Below, piece after piece: positions 14,291 to 18,166 of a DNA stretch of 18,166 nt. Origin of the DNA: Pseudomonadota bacterium (GTDB lineage Bacteria > Pseudomonadota > Alphaproteobacteria > Rhizobiales > Devosiaceae); NCBI GenBank assembly GCA_023430705.1, contig JAEYZJ010000082.1, positions 1 to 18,166 of the forward strand. Reading direction: 5' to 3'. Below the pieces are notes generated by a model that was not told where the DNA came from, searched no databases, and saw only the letters and a program-made list of their open reading frames with translations. The position numbers were made by a program, and so were the translations under genes. The number at the start of each line of letters is the position of its first letter. Position 1 is the stretch's first letter.

Positions 14291-17200
14291 CACGGCAGCT
14301 CCTGAAGCCGATGCCGGAACAGATCGTCACCCGGCAGCGCGACGCCTCGGACCCCGGGCGCAGCGTGTGGGTGACGGCCAATGCCGGCTCGGGCAAGACC
14401 TATGTGCTCACCGCACGCGTGCTGCGGCTGCTGCTCAACGGGGCGCGGCCCGAGGAAATCCTCTGCCTCACCTACACCAAGGCGGCGGCAGCCGAGATGC
14501 GCGGCCGCGTCGCCGAACGGCTGGGGCGCTGGGCGCTGGCGAGCGAGGACGAGCTTCGGGCCGACCTCACGAGCCTCAGCGGCGCAGCGCCGACGCGCGA
14601 GATGGAGGTGCGCGCCCGCGCGCTCTTCGCCCATGCGCTCGAAGCGCCGGGCGGGCTGCGCATCCAGACCATCCATGCCTTCTGCGAAAGCGTGCTGCAC
14701 CGGTTCCCGCGCGAGGCGGGAGTGCCGTTCGACTTCTCGGTGCTCGAGGAGCACCAGCGCGACCTGATGCTGACCGAGGCGCGCGAGAGCGTGATCGCGG
14801 CCGGCCTGCGCGGCAGCCCCGAGTCCGGGGCGGTCGAGACGCTGTTCGGGCTGCTGAGCGACTTCTCGATCGAGCAGGCGATCATCGAGGCGCTGAACCA
14901 GCAGCGTTCGCTGCGCCGCGTGCTGACCGACCCGGCCCGGGCCAAGCGCGAGCTGCGCCAGCTGGTGGGCAATGTCGGCAGCATCGAGGAGGTGCTGGAC
15001 GAACTCGCTTCAGGCTACACGCTGGACCAGGCCGACCACGCGGCGATCTTCGCGCTCGCCGTGCCGGAGCCCGGCGGCACCGGCTTCGTCGACAGGCTCG
15101 CCGAGATCGATCCGTCGCGGCCCAGCGCCGAGGACCTGATCGACACGTTCCTCACCCAGGCCGACCGGACGCTGCGCAAGACGCTGCTGAAGCGGGCGAC
15201 GGCGCTCGTCATCCCCGAGATCGCGGCCCGGCTGCAGGCCGAGGGCGAGCGGGTGGAACGGCTCTACCGCAAGCTCGTCAGCGCCGAGCTGATCGCGCGC
15301 AGCGACGCCATGCTCGACGTGGTGGCGGCGATCTCGGCGCACTACGAGAAGGCCAAGCGCGCCCGCTCGCTGCTGGACTTCGACGACCTGATCGAGAAGC
15401 TCGCGGACCTGCTGCGCGACGAGGCGCAGGGCACCTGGGTGCGCTACAAGCTCGATGCCGGGCTGAGCCACATCCTCGTCGACGAGGGCCAGGACACCAA
15501 CCCGCTGCAGTGGCAGGTGGTCGGCGCGCTGATCGACGACTTCTTCTTCGGCGAGAGCGCCGCCGACCGGCTGCGCACGCTGTTCGCGGTGGGCGACCAG
15601 AAGCAGTCGATCTTCTCGTTCCAGGGGGCAGACCCGGCCGTGTTCGTCGATGCCGGCCGGCAGTATGCCTTCAGCGCCAAGGCGGCCGATTTCGAGATCA
15701 CGCACGTGCCGCTGCGCCACAGCTTCCGCACGCTGCCCAATATCCTCAACGCGGTGGACGAGGTGTTCAGGCGCCCCGACCTTCGGGAAGGAGCGCTGGA
15801 AGAGTCCGGGGTGTTGCACGACACCGCGCGCTCCGAAGGCGGCGGCATCGTCACGCTGTGGCCGCCGATCCAGGACGTGGCCGAGGAGACCGATCCCGAC
15901 AACTGGCCCACCGAGCCGCCGCAGATCCAGAGCCAGAGTGCGCAGCGGCAGGTGGCGGAGCGGATCGCGCGGCAGATCCGCGAGTGGATCGACACGCGGC
16001 GGCCGCTCGGACCACGCGGCCGGCCCGTGAAGGCCGACGACGTGCTGATCCTCGTGCAGGTGCGCAGCGTGCTCTTCCACGAGATCATCCGCGCGCTGAT
16101 CCGGGCGGGCGTGCCGACGCCGGGCGCCGACCGGCTGGCGGTCACCACCCATATCGGGGTCCTCGACATGATGGCGCTGGGCGACGTGCTCAGCAATCCC
16201 GCCGACGACCTGCAGCTGGCGGCGCTCCTGCGCTCGCCGTTGTTCGACGTGAGCGAGGAGGACCTCCTGGCGGTGGCGCGGCCGCGCGGCGAGAACCAGC
16301 GCCTCTACTGGGCCCTGCGGGACTCCGACCGGGCGCCGGTGCGGGCCGCATTCGCCCAGCTCGAGAGCTGGCGCAACAAGCTCGATTTCGAACGGCCGTT
16401 CAACTTCTATGCCGACGTGCTCTATGCCGGGGGCGGCCTCAAGCGCATGCGCGGCCGCTTCGGCAGCGAGATCGACGACGTGATGGCCGAGTTCCTCGAC
16501 CTGGCGCTCGAGCACGAGCAGGCGTCGCAGCCCTCGCTGCTGGGCTTCCTCGCGGAACTGCGCTCGCGCGAAGTGATCATCAAGCGCGAGCTGGCCGAGG
16601 GCGGGGCCGGGGTCCGGGTGATGACGGTGCACGGAGCCAAGGGGCTCGAGGCGCCGATCGTGATCCTCGCCGATGCCGCCACCACCGAGCGCGGCCGCGA
16701 CCGGCGCTGCATCTACATGCGCACCAAGCCGCCGCTCTTCATCCACGCCTCGTCCGCCGCCACCCATGTCGATGCGACGCGCGACTTCAAGGACGATGCG
16801 GATGCCGACCAGCAGGCGGAATACTGGCGCAAGCTCTATGTGGCGATGACCCGGGCCGAGGACGAGCTCTACGTCACCGGTTACCTCACGAGGATGGGGA
16901 AGGCCGACGGCAGCTGGTACGAAGCGATCGAGCAGGCGTTGCAGCCGCTCGGCGCGCCGGTGCTGGACGCCGACGGCAAGCCCGTCGCCCTCGTCTATCC
17001 GCGCGAAAGGCCGCAATCGGCGCCGGCCACCGCGGCGGCGCAGCTGTCGTTCGACATGACCGCGCCGCTGGTGCTGCCCGCGCTGCCCGAGCACAGGCTG
17101 CGCCAGATCGTGCGTCCCTCTGCGGTGGATGCACCCGCTGACCCGGAGCGGGCTCTCGCCACCCGGCTCGAGCAGAGCCTCGATCCGGAGACGGCGCGCC

Positions 17201-17709
17201 AGCAGGGCACGGCGCTGCACGCGCTGCTGCAGCACCTGTCGCGGGTGCCGGCGGCGCAGCAGGCGGCAGTTGCGGCGCGCGCCCTCGAGACCCTTCTCCC
17301 CGCAGCGCCCGAGCGGCACGCGGCGTTGGCCGCCAGGGCCGTGTCGATCCTGTCGCGACCCGACCTCGCCCACATCTTCGGGCCCAACAGCCGGGCGGAA
17401 GTGCCGTTCCTCGCCGATGCCCTGCGCAACGGGCAGCCGGTGACGCTGGCCGGGCGCATCGACCGGCTGGTCGAAACGGACGACGAAATCCTGCTCGTCG
17501 ACTTCAAGTCCGATGCCAGCCCGGCCCTGGAACCGGAAGGCGTTCCGAACGCTTACAAGAGGCAGCTCGCGCTCTATGCGCTTGTTGCAGGCCAGCTCTT
17601 CCCCGGCCGCGTCATCAGCGGGGCCATTCTCTGGACCAGCTTGGAATCGCTGGTAAAACTGCCGCCGGCCGTGCTGGCGGATGCCGCCGGGGGATTCACT
17701 GTCCGGTGA
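14287..17709 (+). CDS. addA: Double-strand break repair helicase AddA
   Basis: AddA is the UvrD-type 3'-5' helicase and nuclease subunit of AddAB. The 1140-residue protein has Walker A TANAGSGKT (Lys37), motif II VDEGQDTNPLQW (Asp399, Glu400), motif III VGDQKQSIFSFQGADP, motif IV PLRHSFRTLPN, motif V TVHGAKGLEAP, motif VI LYVAMTRAEDELY, and a C-terminal RecB-like nuclease with GRIDRL and LLVDFKSD (Asp1072, Lys1074); all catalytic residues are present. I chose ATG at 14287 because it forms an ATGA overlap with the addB stop and has GGAG 10 nt upstream; an in-frame ATG at 14257 would lie deeper inside addB and lacks such a site. Coupling to addB ensures a matched subunit ratio. Confidence 0.97.
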   Translation: MTRQLLKPMPEQIVTRQRDASDPGRSVWVTANAGSGKTYVLTARVLRLLLNGARPEEILCLTYTKAAAAEMRGRVAERLGRWALASEDELRADLTSLSGAAPTREMEVRARALFAHALEAPGGLRIQTIHAFCESVLHRFPREAGVPFDFSVLEEHQRDLMLTEARESVIAAGLRGSPESGAVETLFGLLSDFSIEQAIIEALNQQRSLRRVLTDPARAKRELRQLVGNVGSIEEVLDELASGYTLDQADHAAIFALAVPEPGGTGFVDRLAEIDPSRPSAEDLIDTFLTQADRTLRKTLLKRATALVIPEIAARLQAEGERVERLYRKLVSAELIARSDAMLDVVAAISAHYEKAKRARSLLDFDDLIEKLADLLRDEAQGTWVRYKLDAGLSHILVDEGQDTNPLQWQVVGALIDDFFFGESAADRLRTLFAVGDQKQSIFSFQGADPAVFVDAGRQYAFSAKAADFEITHVPLRHSFRTLPNILNAVDEVFRRPDLREGALEESGVLHDTARSEGGGIVTLWPPIQDVAEETDPDNWPTEPPQIQSQSAQRQVAERIARQIREWIDTRRPLGPRGRPVKADDVLILVQVRSVLFHEIIRALIRAGVPTPGADRLAVTTHIGVLDMMALGDVLSNPADDLQLAALLRSPLFDVSEEDLLAVARPRGENQRLYWALRDSDRAPVRAAFAQLESWRNKLDFERPFNFYADVLYAGGGLKRMRGRFGSEIDDVMAEFLDLALEHEQASQPSLLGFLAELRSREVIIKRELAEGGAGVRVMTVHGAKGLEAPIVILADAATTERGRDRRCIYMRTKPPLFIHASSAATHVDATRDFKDDADADQQAEYWRKLYVAMTRAEDELYVTGYLTRMGKADGSWYEAIEQALQPLGAPVLDADGKPVALVYPRERPQSAPATAAAQLSFDMTAPLVLPALPEHRLRQIVRPSAVDAPADPERALATRLEQSLDPETARQQGTALHALLQHLSRVPAAQQAAVAARALETLLPAAPERHAALAARAVSILSRPDLAHIFGPNSRAEVPFLADALRNGQPVTLAGRIDRLVETDDEILLVDFKSDASPALEPEGVPNAYKRQLALYALVAGQLFPGRVISGAILWTSLESLVKLPPAVLADAAGGFTVR

Positions 17710-17715
17710 CCCCCG

Positions 17716-17744
17716 TTGAACGGGTGCTGGACTCTCCCTAGCTT
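17716..17744 (+). promoter_or_regulatory. Predicted sigma-70 promoter of trxA
   Basis: TTGAAC (17716-17721) and TAGCTT (17739-17744) are spaced by 17 nt in the 79-bp gap between addA and trxA. The -35 match is good and the -10 match moderate. This would let trxA be expressed independently of addAB. Confidence 0.45.
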
Positions 17745-17788
17745 TTGGATCAAACAGACCACCGCTTTCAACCAAAAGGCAAATTCCA

Positions 17789-18112
17789 ATGACAACCCAC
17801 GTTTCCGACGCCACTTTTGGGGAGGAAGTCCTGTCCTCGAAAGAGCCGGTGCTCGTAGACTTCTGGGCCGAGTGGTGTGGCCCGTGTCGCGCCATTTCCC
17901 CCGTCCTCGAAGAGCTGTCGACCGAGCTCCAGGGCAAGGTGAAGATCGTCAAGCTGAACGTCGATGAGAACCCGAACACCACCGTCAAGTACGGCGTGCG
18001 GTCGATCCCGACGATGATCCTGTTCAAGGGTGGCGAAGCCGCCGACATGAAGATCGGCGCCGGCACCCCGAAGGCCGGGCTCGCCAAGTGGCTCGAGAGC
18101 CACGCGGCCTGA
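17789..18112 (+). CDS. trxA: Thioredoxin 1
   Basis: Cytosolic thioredoxin, the general protein disulfide reductant recycled by thioredoxin reductase. The 107-residue length is exact for the family. The active site is FWAEWCGPCR, and the cis-proline loop SIPTMILFKGG and the FWAEWCGPC-preceding strand VLVDF are intact. There is no signal peptide. AAAAGG (17774-17779) lies 9 nt ahead of the ATG. The position after addA is the usual one in Hyphomicrobiales. Base composition around the start is less GC-rich than in addA, consistent with a highly expressed gene having its own control region. Confidence 0.98.
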   Translation: MTTHVSDATFGEEVLSSKEPVLVDFWAEWCGPCRAISPVLEELSTELQGKVKIVKLNVDENPNTTVKYGVRSIPTMILFKGGEAADMKIGAGTPKAGLAKWLESHAA

Positions 18113-18146
18113 GGCGCGGGCATTCGCCAGACTGAGTTGCAGAAGC

Positions 18147-18161
18147 GGGGGCCGCGCCCCC
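18147..18161 (+). terminator. Hairpin downstream of trxA, possible terminator
   Basis: GGGGGC (18147-18152) pairs with GCCCCC (18156-18161) over a CGC loop, 34 nt after the trxA stop. What follows inside the window is only C residues, so no T-tract can be seen and termination is uncertain. Confidence 0.4.
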
Positions 18162-18166
18162 CCCCC

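Noticed and set aside
15010..18123. Minus-strand open frame of 1037 residues opposite addA and trxA
   Set aside because: It spans two unrelated, clearly real genes and shows no domain; it is a compositional artefact of high GC.

Overview
This is a GC-rich, gene-dense chromosomal window whose gene content and order are typical of an alphaproteobacterium of the order Hyphomicrobiales (Rhizobiales). It may be Devosia-like, but that family-level guess is weak because no similarity search could be run. All protein-coding genes belong to recognisable core families. I see no tRNA, rRNA, CRISPR array, insertion sequence, prophage or sign of recent transfer.

Layout: (1) 1-165 holds two hairpin terminators, one for a gene to the left and one for pckA. 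(2) 166-1719, minus strand: pckA, ATP-dependent PEP carboxykinase, divergent from (3) a plus-strand block at 1950-5825 of chvI, chvG, short hprK, a mannose-family PTS EIIA and HPr. This is the classic alphaproteobacterial cluster linking an envelope/acid-stress two-component system to a regulatory, non-transporting PTS. (4) 5922-6434: a small DUF2937-like membrane protein. (5) 6468-7994: ahcY (S-adenosylhomocysteine hydrolase) with a near-ideal promoter, a perfect 22-bp palindromic operator and its own terminator. (6) 7957-8292: a 336-bp leader upstream of divL with a CtrA half-consensus site and a cluster of GANTC (CcrM methylation) sites. (7) 8293-10767: divL, an atypical histidine kinase with tyrosine in place of the phospho-accepting histidine, followed by stand-alone tsaE. 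(8) 11339-17709: addB and addA, overlapping by 4 nt, the double-strand-break repair helicase-nuclease. (9) 17789-18112: trxA with its own promoter and a hairpin behind it. The window ends in a C homopolymer.

How the genes fit together: ChvG/ChvI senses envelope or acid conditions, and in relatives it controls pckA. HprK, EIIA and HPr form a phosphorylation cascade reporting carbon/nitrogen and energy status. AhcY removes the SAH product of methyltransferases and is probably feedback-regulated through the palindrome. DivL feeds the CckA-CtrA cell-cycle pathway, and its leader carries the sites expected for CtrA and CcrM/GcrA control. TsaE (tRNA t6A modification), AddAB (repair) and TrxA (disulfide reduction) are housekeeping.

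I did not find an undescribed multi-gene system. The points most worth a second look are the GANTC cluster and alternative hairpins in the divL leader, the degenerate kinase motifs of DivL, the cysteine-free AddB, the tight tsaE-addB junction where relatives often carry amgK/murU-like genes, the operator at ahcY, the nine-G tract inside chvG and the inverted repeat between pckA and chvI.
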